Positions 24,917-32,477 of a DNA stretch of 35,311 nucleotides are shown piece after piece. Source of the stretch: Nocardiopsis sp. JB363 (GTDB lineage: Bacteria > Actinomycetota > Actinomycetes > Streptosporangiales > Streptosporangiaceae); contig NZ_FRFF01000024.1 of assembly GCF_900143625.1 (NCBI RefSeq), forward strand, positions 1 to 35,311, in the 5' to 3' direction. The first letter of the stretch is position 1. Each line of letters opens with the position of its first letter. Below the pieces are notes generated by a model. The model saw only the letters and a program-made list of their open reading frames with translations. It was not told the DNA's origin and searched no databases. Position numbers and translations under genes: made by a program.

Positions 24917-25414
24917 ATGGAGTGTGCGGAGGCGGTGGCTGAGCCGGCCGACGCATGGTGGCTCAGGGTCCTGACCCACGGGTCCCCACGCTGGAACACG
25001 CCCGTGTGCGGTGACCGGCACGACGCCGTCACGTGGACTTTCGAGCCCCGCCCGCGGGCGGTCGGTGCGGCCAGGGAGATTTCCGACGCCCTGCTCCTCG
25101 AATGGGGCATGGAGCACTTGTCGAGCGATGTCTCGGTCGTTGTTTCGGAATTGGTGACCAATGCGGTACGGCACGGAGGTCCGCTCAGCTGGACCGATCG
25201 GGGCCGATCGGGTATTCAGCTCTCTCTCATGCGCAGCGGCAGTGAATTCATCTGCGCGGTTCGTGATGGTGGAGATCACTTGCCGCGCAGAAGGGAAGCG
25301 ATCTGCGGGGTGGAAGGTGGTAGAGGGCTTGCCCTGGTGAGTGCTTTCGCGCGAGAGTGGGGTGTGATTCCCACACCGCCCGGCGGAAAGTTCGTTTGGG
25401 CGCAATTCGTGTGA
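24917..25414 (+). CDS. Anti-sigma-factor-like ATPase (HATPase_c_2)
   Basis: 165 residues from ATG 24917 (GAGGAG upstream). After a non-conserved 45-residue head, the GHKL fold reads AAREISDALLLEWGM, N-box VVSELVTNAVRHGG, a weak G1 box VRDGGDH and G2 box GRGLALVSAF. These are RsbW/SpoIIAB-like serine kinases in outline; in actinomycetes many small copies occur next to XRE-DUF5753 and DUF397 genes, as in whiJ- and abaA-like loci. It may bind a sigma factor or another partner. Likely controlled by the XRE regulator through the site at 24833. Confidence 0.85.
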   Translation: MECAEAVAEPADAWWLRVLTHGSPRWNTPVCGDRHDAVTWTFEPRPRAVGAAREISDALLLEWGMEHLSSDVSVVVSELVTNAVRHGGPLSWTDRGRSGIQLSLMRSGSEFICAVRDGGDHLPRRREAICGVEGGRGLALVSAFAREWGVIPTPPGGKFVWAQFV

Positions 25415-25635
25415 GTCGATGACACAGGGCCCGTTGTCGGGCGCGCCGCCGTGCCAGGCGGACGCACCGGCCGGGCGGTCCGCTCCAGGGAGGGGTGGGC
25501 GAGGGGCCACAGGGGCGTCCTTGTGGGTGGAACGGGACGCTGCCGATACCGTGGAGGTGTAGTGTCCCGGTCGCACGGCAAAGGGGACCGGGCGAACCGA
25601 TACCCTTGTGCGGAGAATGAAGAGAGGCGGCGAAC

Positions 25636-26520
25636 GTGGATATCGCTCATTTGCGTCAGGGGAGTGGCCCCACCGTGCGCCGCATGCTCCTGGGAGAGCA
25701 GCTCCGACGGTACCGGCAACTACGTGCGATCTCACGTGAGGAAGCGGGCGAGAGGATTCGAGCCTCGGCTTCCAAGATCAGCCGTATGGAACTGGGCCGG
25801 GTCGGATTCAAGCCTCGGGATATCGAGGACCTCCTGAAGATGTACGGGGTCACCGACCGCAAGCTCCTGAGGGAATTCAAGGAACTGGCGCTCGAATCCA
25901 ACAAACCGGGTTGGTGGAAGGAGTACGGCGACGCCCTCCACAAGTGGTTCACCCGCTATGTGGGCTTCGAGGAGGCGGCCGACCAGATTCGTGTCTACGA
26001 GTCCCAGTTCGTGCCGGGGTTGTTGCAGACCGAGGACTACGCCCGCGAGGTCATCTCCGGTGGTGTCGACACCGATACCCTCTCCGAGCAGCGCATCCAG
26101 GCCAGACTCAAGAGACAGGAACACCTCAACAGCGGCAAGAAGATGTGGATCATCCTCGACGAGGCCGCCGTACGCAGGCCCATCGGGGGCCGGGAGCGCG
26201 GCAAGGAGATCATGCGCGGCCAGCTGCGCCACCTGATCGACGTCTGCGAGAACCGGGACAACATCACCCTGCAGATCATCCCGTTCGAGGTGGGTGCGCA
26301 CGCCGCCGAGGCGGGTTCCTTCACGCTGCTGCGCTTCTCCGACTTCGAGCTCTCCGACGTCCTGTACCTGGAGCACCTGACCGACGGCGACATCGTGGAC
26401 AAGCGTTCCACGGTCGAGGCCTACACCAAGGCGATGACCAAGCTCAGCGTTTCGGCCGCCACCCCGGACGAGACGGTCTCGATGCTCAAGGACATGCTCA
26501 AGGACCTCGACGAGGCCTGA
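25636..26520 (+). CDS. XRE-family regulator with DUF5753 domain
   Basis: 294 residues from GTG 25636 (AGAGAGG upstream). Residues 15-72 form the helix-turn-helix (LGEQLRRYRQLRAISREEAGERIRASASKISRMELGRVGF). Residues 100-285 are DUF5753 with the usual GLLQTEDYARE, QARLKRQEHL, DEAAVRRPIGG, NITLQIIPF and DVLYLEHLTDGDIVD stretches. Such regulators pair with DUF397 proteins in actinomycetes (whiJ, Scr1/Scr2-type) and influence development or antibiotic production. It is flanked by the ATPase and by a convergent DUF397 gene, both with the same palindrome upstream. A copy was not found upstream of its own start. Confidence 0.93.
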   Translation: MDIAHLRQGSGPTVRRMLLGEQLRRYRQLRAISREEAGERIRASASKISRMELGRVGFKPRDIEDLLKMYGVTDRKLLREFKELALESNKPGWWKEYGDALHKWFTRYVGFEEAADQIRVYESQFVPGLLQTEDYAREVISGGVDTDTLSEQRIQARLKRQEHLNSGKKMWIILDEAAVRRPIGGRERGKEIMRGQLRHLIDVCENRDNITLQIIPFEVGAHAAEAGSFTLLRFSDFELSDVLYLEHLTDGDIVDKRSTVEAYTKAMTKLSVSAATPDETVSMLKDMLKDLDEA

Positions 26521-26531
26521 ACCCCCGCTCC

Positions 26532-26577
26532 TGCCCCCGTGGATGGGGCAAGAGAAGGCTCCGTCCGTGACGGAGCC
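26532..26577. terminator. Two hairpins between XRE and DUF397 genes
   Basis: TGCCCC/GGGGCA (26532-26550) is followed by a perfect 9-bp stem, GGCTCCGTC (26557-26565) with GACGGAGCC (26569-26577), loop CGT, and then CCCCTCTTCTC. It separates the convergent genes and is a likely terminator for XRE and perhaps for DUF397. Confidence 0.8.
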
Positions 26578-26724
26578 CCCTCTTCTCGCTGGAGCCCGCA
26601 GCTCAGGTGACCCGGGAGAAGGCAAGGGTGGCTTACCGGGTCGGCCCGCACACCACCCCAAGGTGTGTCGCGCCGTCGTGCCACGAGATACGGGTGGACC
26701 TTTCCGGTCCGAGTGAAGCTCGCC

Positions 26725-26958
26725 CTACCCGAGCAGGTTGTCGAAGTCGCCGTCCTTGGCGCCCAGGATCAGGCAGTCGATCTCCTCCTGCGTGTAGACC
26801 AGGGCCGGCCCACCGGGGAAGCGCGAGTTGCGAACGGCGATCGATCCGTCATGGAGACGGGCCATCTCGACACAGGCCCCTTGTGAGTTACTGCGCTTGG
26901 CCTTCTGCCAGGAGGCCTCGGTCAGGTCGGTCGCGCGGATGCCGTTGTGTGCGGTCAT
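26725..26958 (-). CDS. DUF397 protein
   Basis: 77 residues from ATG 26958 with GGAG about 13 bases and AGG about 5 bases upstream. The DUF397 core is plain: ASWQKAKRSNSQGACVEMARLHDGSIAVRNSRFPGGPALVYT (W-x-K-[AS]-x-x-S, CVE, VR[DN]S, GP-L). In Streptomyces such proteins (for example Scr1) form toxin-antitoxin-like pairs with XRE-DUF5753 partners. Unlike the common XRE-DUF397 tandem order, it is convergent with the regulator. It has its own promoter and a palindrome copy at 27019. Confidence 0.93.
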   Translation of the reverse strand: MTAHNGIRATDLTEASWQKAKRSNSQGACVEMARLHDGSIAVRNSRFPGGPALVYTQEEIDCLILGAKDGDFDNLLG

Positions 26959-27004
26959 GTTCCTGTCGCTCCTTGCATCTTCGACTGAGGGGAAGCGTGC
27001 GTGC

Positions 27005-27030
27005 TAATGCATTAACGAATGCACGTGCAT
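27005..27030. promoter_or_regulatory. 12-bp palindrome, copy 2, before the DUF397 gene
   Basis: ATGCACGTGCAT at 27019-27030 is identical to the copy at 24833-24844. Next to it is a second perfect palindrome, TAATGCATTA (27005-27014), and the pair is flanked by GTGCT (27001-27005) and AGCAC (27032-27036). It lies between the promoter and the DUF397 start, a repressor position. Confidence 0.65.
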
Positions 27031-27049
27031 CAGCACCATCACTCTCACG

Positions 27050-27078
27050 AGCATAGCGTGACGCTCGCCACTTGTCCG
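27050..27078 (-). promoter_or_regulatory. Promoter of the DUF397 gene
   Basis: On the minus strand CGGACA (27078-27073) and TATGCT (27055-27050) are exactly 17 bases apart. The predicted start near 27043 puts the ATGCACGTGCAT palindrome at about +13 to +24. Confidence 0.45.
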
Positions 27079-27227
27079 TGGGTTTGGCAGGATGTAAGCG
27101 CCATGTAATCGGGTTTCCGTTGGCACGATGTCCAAACCCGATGTCGTCCCTGGTCAAGGGGCCCGTAGATGCTTTGGGGACCTTGGTCTGAAACTGGCGT
27201 GGAGTGGCGGTTGGTAACGCACGAAGG

Positions 27228-27251
27228 CCCCGCCGAAGTAGTGACGGGGCC
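27228..27251 (-). terminator. Hairpin downstream of the zinc-lipoprotein gene
   Basis: GGCCCCG pairs with CGGGGCC around a loop of about 12 bases. It lies about 55 bases past the stop of the minus-strand zinc-binding lipoprotein gene. Confidence 0.6.
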
Positions 27252-27304
27252 CGGTTCCGCGTGGTACTCCAGTGGCGCGGGGATCGTGGGTGGGGGTTCG
27301 GCCG

Positions 27305-28306
27305 CTATTCGCAGGAGAGCGCGGTGGTCAGCGCTTCCAGGTTGCCCCGCATGATCGAGGGATAGTCGTCGCCGGGCGACTGGTCGGTCACGCCCTCCAG
27401 CGGATCGAGGACCTCCACCCGGGCGTCGGTCTCGGCCGCGATGGTGTCCGCGGTCTCGGCGGGCATGAGCGGCTCGGTGAAGATCGTGGAGATGTCGCGC
27501 TCGTTGACGACGTCGGCGATGGCGGCGATCTGCGCGGGGGAGGGCTCGGTCTCCGGGTCGACCCCGCTGACCCCGAGCTGCTCCAGGTCGTAGTGGTCGG
27601 TCAGGTAGCTGAAGGCGGTGTGCCCGACGACGACCTCGCGGTGTTCACAGGAGGACAGCCCCTCTTCGTACTCCTCGCCGATGGCGGCCAGCTCGTCGGT
27701 GACCCGCTCGGCCTCCTGCCGGTAGGTGTCGGCGCCCTCCGGGTGGGCCTCGCCCATGCGCTCGGCCAGGGCCTGGGCGGTCTCGGCCATCAGGTCCACG
27801 TCCAGCCAGAAGTGGGGGTCGTGCGGGCCGTGGTCGTGGTCCTCCTCGTGGGCGTGGTCGTCCTCGCCCTCGTGCCCGTCGCCCTCGTGGTCGTGCTCGT
27901 GGCCGTCGTCCTCGCCACCGTCGGCGGGGCGCAGGGACACGAGGTCGGCGACGTCGAGCGAGGCCTCTTCGGCCTCCTGTGCGACGGCCTCGTCCACGGC
28001 GGGCTGGAGACCCTCCACGTAGAAGACGATGTCGGCCTCGCTGGTCTCGGCGATCTGGCGGCCACTGAGCTCCAGGTCGTGCGGTTCGGCGCCGGGCTCG
28101 GTCAGCTGGACGACGGCGGTGGAGTCCCCGCCGATCTCCTGGGCCAGCCATTCGAGGGGGTAGACCCCGGTGACGACGGTGAGGTCGGCGTCGGCGGGGG
28201 AGACCCCGTTGCCGCCGGCGGTCTCGCCGTCGCTCCCGCAGCCGGTCATGATCATCGCGATGGCGGTGCCGAGGGCGGCGGCACGCACGGAGGTCCTGGT
28301 TCTCAT
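27305..28306 (-). CDS. Zinc ABC transporter substrate-binding lipoprotein (ZnuA-like)
   Basis: 333 residues from ATG 28306; the frame is open further up to 28363, but that would run through the Zur-like box. A signal peptide ends in a lipobox (MTGC). The mature protein is a cluster A-I metal-binding protein: TGVYPLEWLAQEIGG, PHDLELSGRQ, an Asp/Glu/His-rich loop at about residues 130-160, HFWLDVDLM and GHTAFSYLTDHYDLEQ supply the usual His ligands. It captures zinc outside the cell. No znuB or znuC lies in the window, so it is an orphan or its permease genes are elsewhere. Its expression should respond to Zur. Confidence 0.92.
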   Translation of the reverse strand: MRTRTSVRAAALGTAIAMIMTGCGSDGETAGGNGVSPADADLTVVTGVYPLEWLAQEIGGDSTAVVQLTEPGAEPHDLELSGRQIAETSEADIVFYVEGLQPAVDEAVAQEAEEASLDVADLVSLRPADGGEDDGHEHDHEGDGHEGEDDHAHEEDHDHGPHDPHFWLDVDLMAETAQALAERMGEAHPEGADTYRQEAERVTDELAAIGEEYEEGLSSCEHREVVVGHTAFSYLTDHYDLEQLGVSGVDPETEPSPAQIAAIADVVNERDISTIFTEPLMPAETADTIAAETDARVEVLDPLEGVTDQSPGDDYPSIMRGNLEALTTALSCE

Positions 28307-28325
28307 GACACCATTTTCGGGAAAA

Positions 28326-28340
28326 TGAAAACGGTTGTCA
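28326..28340. promoter_or_regulatory. Zur-box-like site before the zinc lipoprotein gene
   Basis: TGAAAACGGTTGTCA is a 7-1-7 dyad with two mismatched positions, close to the TGAAAATGATTTTCA-type Zur box of actinobacteria. It begins 20 bases upstream of the start codon. Confidence 0.6.
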
Positions 28341-28388
28341 ATTTGTCCTCTTTGCCCGGGCACCCCGACGGGCCGGACGAACCCGACG

Positions 28389-29060
28389 TCACCGGCTCTC
28401 GGCGAAGCGCTCCACGTCCTCGTTGCGGCCCGCCACCAGGATCACATCGCCCTTGTGCAGCACCGTCTCCTTCGAGGTGTAGGTGAAGGAGGACCCCACC
28501 CGCTTGACCGCCACCACCGTGATGCCGAACTTCTGCCGCACCCGCGTCTCCGCCAGGGTCCGGCCCAACATCGACTCCGGGGCCCGGGTCTTGCCCACGG
28601 CGAACCCCTGCTCCACCTCCTTGTAGTCGAGCATCCGCCCCGACAGCAGGTGCGCCACCCGCTCGCCCATGTCGTGCTCGGGCAGCACCACGTGGTCGGC
28701 GCCCACCTGTTCCAGGATCCGCCCGTGCCGCCGGCTGGTGGCCTTGGCCCAGATGCTGGCCACCTCCAGGTCGACCAGCAGCGAGGTGGTGAGGATGCTC
28801 TCCTCCAGGTGGCTGCCGATCGCCACCACCGCCCGGTTGAACTGGGCCGCGCCCACCTGCCGCAGGGTCTCCTCGTCGGTGGCGTCGCCGATGACGGTGT
28901 GGGTGAGCTCGTCCGCGAAGGTCTGCACCAGACGCGGGTTGGAGTCCATGCCCAGTACCTCCCAGCCGTGTCGGACCAGTTCCAGCGCGAGCGAACTGCC
29001 GAACCGGCCCAGGCCGATCACCAGGACACGCTTGTCGTCTGCTCGGTCGCGTTGTGGCAT
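28389..29060 (-). CDS. ktrA: Potassium uptake regulatory subunit (KtrA/TrkA type)
   Basis: 223 residues. The RCK_N domain begins VLVIGLGRFGSSLALELVRHGWEVLGMDSNP (Gly-x-Gly-x-x-Gly), and the RCK_C domain ends with VLHKGDVILVAGRNEDVERFAE. One RCK module and a length near 220 match KtrA rather than the doubled TrkA of enterobacteria. It forms an octameric ring that gates the membrane subunit in response to ATP or ADP. It lies 37 bases after the KtrB-like gene on the same strand. Annotation as trkA is equally common. Confidence 0.92.
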   Translation of the reverse strand: MPQRDRADDKRVLVIGLGRFGSSLALELVRHGWEVLGMDSNPRLVQTFADELTHTVIGDATDEETLRQVGAAQFNRAVVAIGSHLEESILTTSLLVDLEVASIWAKATSRRHGRILEQVGADHVVLPEHDMGERVAHLLSGRMLDYKEVEQGFAVGKTRAPESMLGRTLAETRVRQKFGITVVAVKRVGSSFTYTSKETVLHKGDVILVAGRNEDVERFAESR

Positions 29061-29097
29061 GGTCCTTCTCCTCGGGGGTTCGAGTGTGCGGTCGGCC

Positions 29098-30525
29098 TCA
29101 GCCGATGATCGGCCGGGACTCGGCCAAGGTGTAACGGCGCTGGTGGTCTCGGAAGGCCAACGCGGTGACGAACGTGATGGGACCGATGCGCCCGGCCACC
29201 ATGAGGATCGCCAACAGGTACTGGTTCCACGCGGCCAGGTCCGGGGTGACGCCCACGGACAGGCCCACCACCCCGAAGGCCGACACCACCTCGAACAGCA
29301 CCTGTAGGAGCGTGAACTCGGTGGCCCACAGCATCAGCACGGTGGTGGTGGCCACCGCGGTGGCGGACAGGAACGCCAGACTCAGGGACTGGCGGATCAC
29401 CTCGGTGGGCAGCTGACGTCCGAAGACGTGCACCTTGTCGTGGGCGCGTACCTCGGACCTGACCACCAGGAAGATCACCGCGAGGGTGGCCACCTTGATG
29501 CCGCCCGCGGTCCCGGCGCTGCCGTTGCCGACGAACATCAGCATGATCGTCACCAGCAGGGTGGAGTCCTGCATCTCGCCGATGGGCACGGCGTTGAACC
29601 CGCCGCTGCGCGGCATCACCCCGGAGAAGAAACCGTCGGTGAGCCTCGCCCACCAGTGCAGCCCGCCCAGGGTGTTCGGGTTGTTCCACTCCATGGCGGT
29701 GATCAGCAGGATCCCACCGACGAACAGGATGGCGGTGGTGGTGACGGTGAGTTTGGTGTGCAGGGACCATCGGTGATGCCGCCCCGAAAGCCGTCTCCAG
29801 CGCCGACCCAGTTCGATGAGCACCGGGAAGCCGATGCCGCCCAGGATCATCGCGAACGCCACGGGGAACAGGACGAACCCGTCACCGGAGAAACGGGTGA
29901 AGCTGTCGTCGTACAGCGATAGCCCGGCGTTGTTGAACGCCATGACCGAGTGGAAGAACCCCGAGTACAGGGCCTCGGAGAGGGTGAGGTCGTAGGCGAG
30001 CCACATGCGCGGGGTGATGAGCGCGAAGGTCAGGCCCTGCAACACCAGGAAGATGGTCAGGACCCGGCTGACCAGTTCGCGTACGTCCCCGACCCACAGG
30101 GTGCGCACCTCGGCCTGCACGGTGAGCTGCATGCGCAGCCCGAAGCGGTGGATGACGGCGGCGCCCAGCAGGGAGGCCAGCGTCATGATGCCCATGCCGC
30201 CGCCCTGGACCAGCGCCAGCACCACGCCCTGACCGAAGCCGCTGAGCTCCCGGCCGAGGGAGACCACGCTGAGTCCGCACACGGCCAGCGCCGAGGTCGC
30301 GGTGAAGAAGGCCTCGTGGAAGGCCAACCCCTCCCCGTCGACGGTGGCCCAAGGGGTGGTGAGCAGGAGCGCGCCGATCAGGTCGACGGTGACGAATATC
30401 AGCAGGAACACGCGTGCCGGTTTGTGCCAGGCCTTGCTCTCGCGGGTGCCGCGCGGATTCGAGTGACCCGGGAGGAGAGATCGGCGAAGGAACCGGGGGC
30501 GTGCCCGGGGGGAAGGTCGGCTCAC
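29098..30525 (-). CDS. ktrB: Potassium channel-like subunit (KtrB/TrkH family)
   Basis: 475 residues from GTG 30525; the frame stays open to 30852, but the extra residues lie in the TetR gene and its operator, so the start is uncertain within about 30 codons. Four pore-loop signatures each carry the filter Gly: SALAVCGLS, AFNNAGLSL, PRSGGFNAV and SAFGVVGLSVG. Between them are eight membrane helices in the M1-P-M2 fourfold pattern. The last filter and the length match KtrB/TrkH. It imports potassium with sodium or protons and is gated by the KtrA-like protein. Confidence 0.88.
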   Translation of the reverse strand: MSRPSPRARPRFLRRSLLPGHSNPRGTRESKAWHKPARVFLLIFVTVDLIGALLLTTPWATVDGEGLAFHEAFFTATSALAVCGLSVVSLGRELSGFGQGVVLALVQGGGMGIMTLASLLGAAVIHRFGLRMQLTVQAEVRTLWVGDVRELVSRVLTIFLVLQGLTFALITPRMWLAYDLTLSEALYSGFFHSVMAFNNAGLSLYDDSFTRFSGDGFVLFPVAFAMILGGIGFPVLIELGRRWRRLSGRHHRWSLHTKLTVTTTAILFVGGILLITAMEWNNPNTLGGLHWWARLTDGFFSGVMPRSGGFNAVPIGEMQDSTLLVTIMLMFVGNGSAGTAGGIKVATLAVIFLVVRSEVRAHDKVHVFGRQLPTEVIRQSLSLAFLSATAVATTTVLMLWATEFTLLQVLFEVVSAFGVVGLSVGVTPDLAAWNQYLLAILMVAGRIGPITFVTALAFRDHQRRYTLAESRPIIG

Positions 30526-30678
30526 CGGGGTGCCGGCCGAAGGTCGGATGCGAGGTCCACGGATCCTCCTCGTTCGGGGACCCGAACGATTCTGCCAAAC
30601 CCCCGGCCATCGGGCGCGCAGGGCCGACCCCGTGTGGCGTCGAGGGCCGGCGGAACCGATGATTTCGGGGTAAGGTTG

Positions 30679-30699
30679 ATAAACCGACCGACGGTTTAT
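30679..30699. promoter_or_regulatory. TetR operator and promoter before the lactonase operon
   Basis: ATAAACCG and CGGTTTAT form a perfect inverted repeat with a 5-base spacer. TTGATA (30676-30681) and TATTAA (30698-30703), 16 bases apart, give a promoter facing the TetR gene, and the operator fills the spacer. This is an autoregulation layout. Confidence 0.7.
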
Positions 30700-30715
30700 T
30701 AATAAGGAGCCCCGG

Positions 30716-31435
30716 ATGCCACGCACCGTCGACCCGGAGCGGTACGCCGCTCGCCGCGACACGATCCTGGAGACCGTCGAACGCCTCGTCTCCACCAAGG
30801 GGTACGACGCGATGACGATCGGCGACGTCCTCGACGACGTGGGGATCTCCAAGGGCGCCTTCTACCACTACTTCGGTGGCAAGGAGGAGCTCTTGGGCGG
30901 CCTCGTCGCCCGCAGGATCGACCGCTGGGCCACGCACGTGGAAGGGGCCGCCGACGAGGGCGGCGTGCCCACCGAACGGCTGCGAGGGATGCTGCGAGTC
31001 CTCGCCTCCGCCAAGTCCGACGACCGCGAGCTGCTGGTGCGGGCGCTTCCCGTGCTGTACGGCCCTCAAAACGCGGCACTGCACGTCCGGGTCAGGCGCG
31101 CGGCCATGGAACGGTTCCTGCCCGTGATCACCCGGGTGATCGACGACGGCGCGCGCACCGGAGAGTTCGTCGTCACCTCGGCACCGGGCACCGCACGTGT
31201 CGTGCTCTCCCTCCTCCAGGAGTGCGTGGACACCGTCTCGCAGCACCTCCTGGCGCTCTCGACGTCACGGGCGCGAGAAGCGGGAGCGGGAACGGAGGAT
31301 CTGCGTCGGGACGCGGACGCCTACGTGGAGGCCCTCCACGCCGTGCTCGGCGCGGCGCCGGGCGCCCTCGACTTCCTGGACACCGCGGATCTGGACGGCT
31401 GGGCCCGCGCGGCGGTACGGCCGCCGACCCCCTGA
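30716..31435 (+). CDS. TetR-family regulator of the MBL hydrolase operon
   Basis: 239 residues from ATG 30716 (AAGGAG upstream). The HTH is MTIGDVLDDVGISKGAFYHYFGGKEELL (residues 35-63). The C-terminal ligand domain is helical and longer than average. The hydrolase gene begins 16 bases after its stop, so the two form an operon controlled by the operator upstream. A likely ligand is the hydrolase substrate or product, for instance a lactone. Confidence 0.92.
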   Translation: MPRTVDPERYAARRDTILETVERLVSTKGYDAMTIGDVLDDVGISKGAFYHYFGGKEELLGGLVARRIDRWATHVEGAADEGGVPTERLRGMLRVLASAKSDDRELLVRALPVLYGPQNAALHVRVRRAAMERFLPVITRVIDDGARTGEFVVTSAPGTARVVLSLLQECVDTVSQHLLALSTSRAREAGAGTEDLRRDADAYVEALHAVLGAAPGALDFLDTADLDGWARAAVRPPTP

Positions 31436-31451
31436 AGAGGAGCACACGAAC

Positions 31452-32456
31452 ATGAGGATCAAGCTGCTGCGCGTGGGCCGCACCAAGGTGCCCTTCGGAC
31501 AGTTCTACGGCGGAACGCTGGGGTGGGAGGGCCCGCGCGGCATGATCCGCTTCCTGCGGGACAAGGACCACTTCATCGTGGTGCCGATCCACGTCACCCT
31601 CATCGAGCACCCCCGACACGGGCTCGTGCTGATCGACACCGGCATCACGTGGCGCCAGGCGCACGACCACCGCACCTTCTACGACGGCCCGTTGCTACGG
31701 GCGGCCTTCGACGAGGACGAGTACCTGCTGGAGCGGGACGAACAGCTGGTCACCCGATTGCACCGGGCCGGCCACGCCCCCTCCGACATCGGGACCGTGG
31801 TCCTGACCCACCTGCACGAGGACCACGTCGGCGGGGTCCGAGACCTGCTCGGGGCACGTTTCCTCGTCTCGGCCGAACAGTGGAGCGCCAACAACCTCGG
31901 CGTCTTCCCCTTCCGACGTACCCCCGCGCTCAAGGGGGTGCTCTCCGACCCCGAGCCGGTGACCTTCGACGGCGAGCCGGTCGGTCCCTTCCCTGCCGGA
32001 CACGACGTGTTCGGTGACGGTTCGATCGTCCTGCTGCCCACACCGGGCCACACCCCCGGGCACATGTCGGTCCTGGTCGACGCGGGCGACTTCCGGCTGC
32101 TGTGCGCCGGGGACGTCGTCTACACCCTGCGCCACCTCGACCGCGAGCGGATCCGGCCGATCACCCTGGGGGCCCGTGCCCGGGAGGAGCAGTTCGCCTC
32201 GATCGACAGGGTCCGGGAACTGTGGCGCGGCACCCCGGACCTGTTCGTCGTCCCGGGCCATGACCACACCGACTACGGGCGGACCCTGGAGGAGGTCCTG
32301 AGCGGGGAGGTCACGGAGGAGGGCCTGGATCGGCTCCGAGCGGTCGAGCGGAGCCAGCTGGGAGAGGACGGCGCCCTGGTCGAACCCTTCCACCCCGCCT
32401 ACCTGCCGGCATCGGGGCGGGGCGAGCCGGGCGGGGTCGACTTCGTGCACACCTGA
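31452..32456 (+). CDS. MBL-fold hydrolase, N-acyl homoserine lactonase-like
   Basis: 334 residues from ATG 31452 with AGAGGAG upstream. The metallo-beta-lactamase core has the THLHEDHVGG (H-x-H-x-D-H) box, a PTPGHTPGHMSV His, an AGDVVYTLRHL Asp and a final VPGHDHTDYG His, so both zinc sites are complete. Its N-terminal strands and the LIDTGITWRQ segment fit the AHL-lactonase/AttM-like group. Length is about 60 residues greater than AiiA-type enzymes, in the C-terminal helical extension. It is not known whether it opens acyl-homoserine lactones or another lactone or ester. Confidence 0.85.
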   Translation: MRIKLLRVGRTKVPFGQFYGGTLGWEGPRGMIRFLRDKDHFIVVPIHVTLIEHPRHGLVLIDTGITWRQAHDHRTFYDGPLLRAAFDEDEYLLERDEQLVTRLHRAGHAPSDIGTVVLTHLHEDHVGGVRDLLGARFLVSAEQWSANNLGVFPFRRTPALKGVLSDPEPVTFDGEPVGPFPAGHDVFGDGSIVLLPTPGHTPGHMSVLVDAGDFRLLCAGDVVYTLRHLDRERIRPITLGARAREEQFASIDRVRELWRGTPDLFVVPGHDHTDYGRTLEEVLSGEVTEEGLDRLRAVERSQLGEDGALVEPFHPAYLPASGRGEPGGVDFVHT

Positions 32457-32477
32457 ACCGCCGCCGCGCCGACCTCC

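Larger units (their letters stand above)
26959..27304. other. Intergenic region holding the DUF397 promoter
   Basis: 346 bases. The left part holds the DUF397 promoter and operator (27005-27078). The right part holds a GC-rich stem at 27228-27251 serving the zinc-lipoprotein gene. No coding frame looks real. Confidence 0.6.

Noticed and set aside
27790..27930. Short GTGGTC-type tandem repeats in the zinc lipoprotein gene
   Set aside because: They are codons of the Asp/Glu/His-rich metal loop, not a DNA repeat or CRISPR.
30526..30852. N-terminal extension of the potassium channel subunit
   Set aside because: It would run through the divergent TetR coding sequence and operator and has no ribosome site. 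The channel start was set at GTG 30525.
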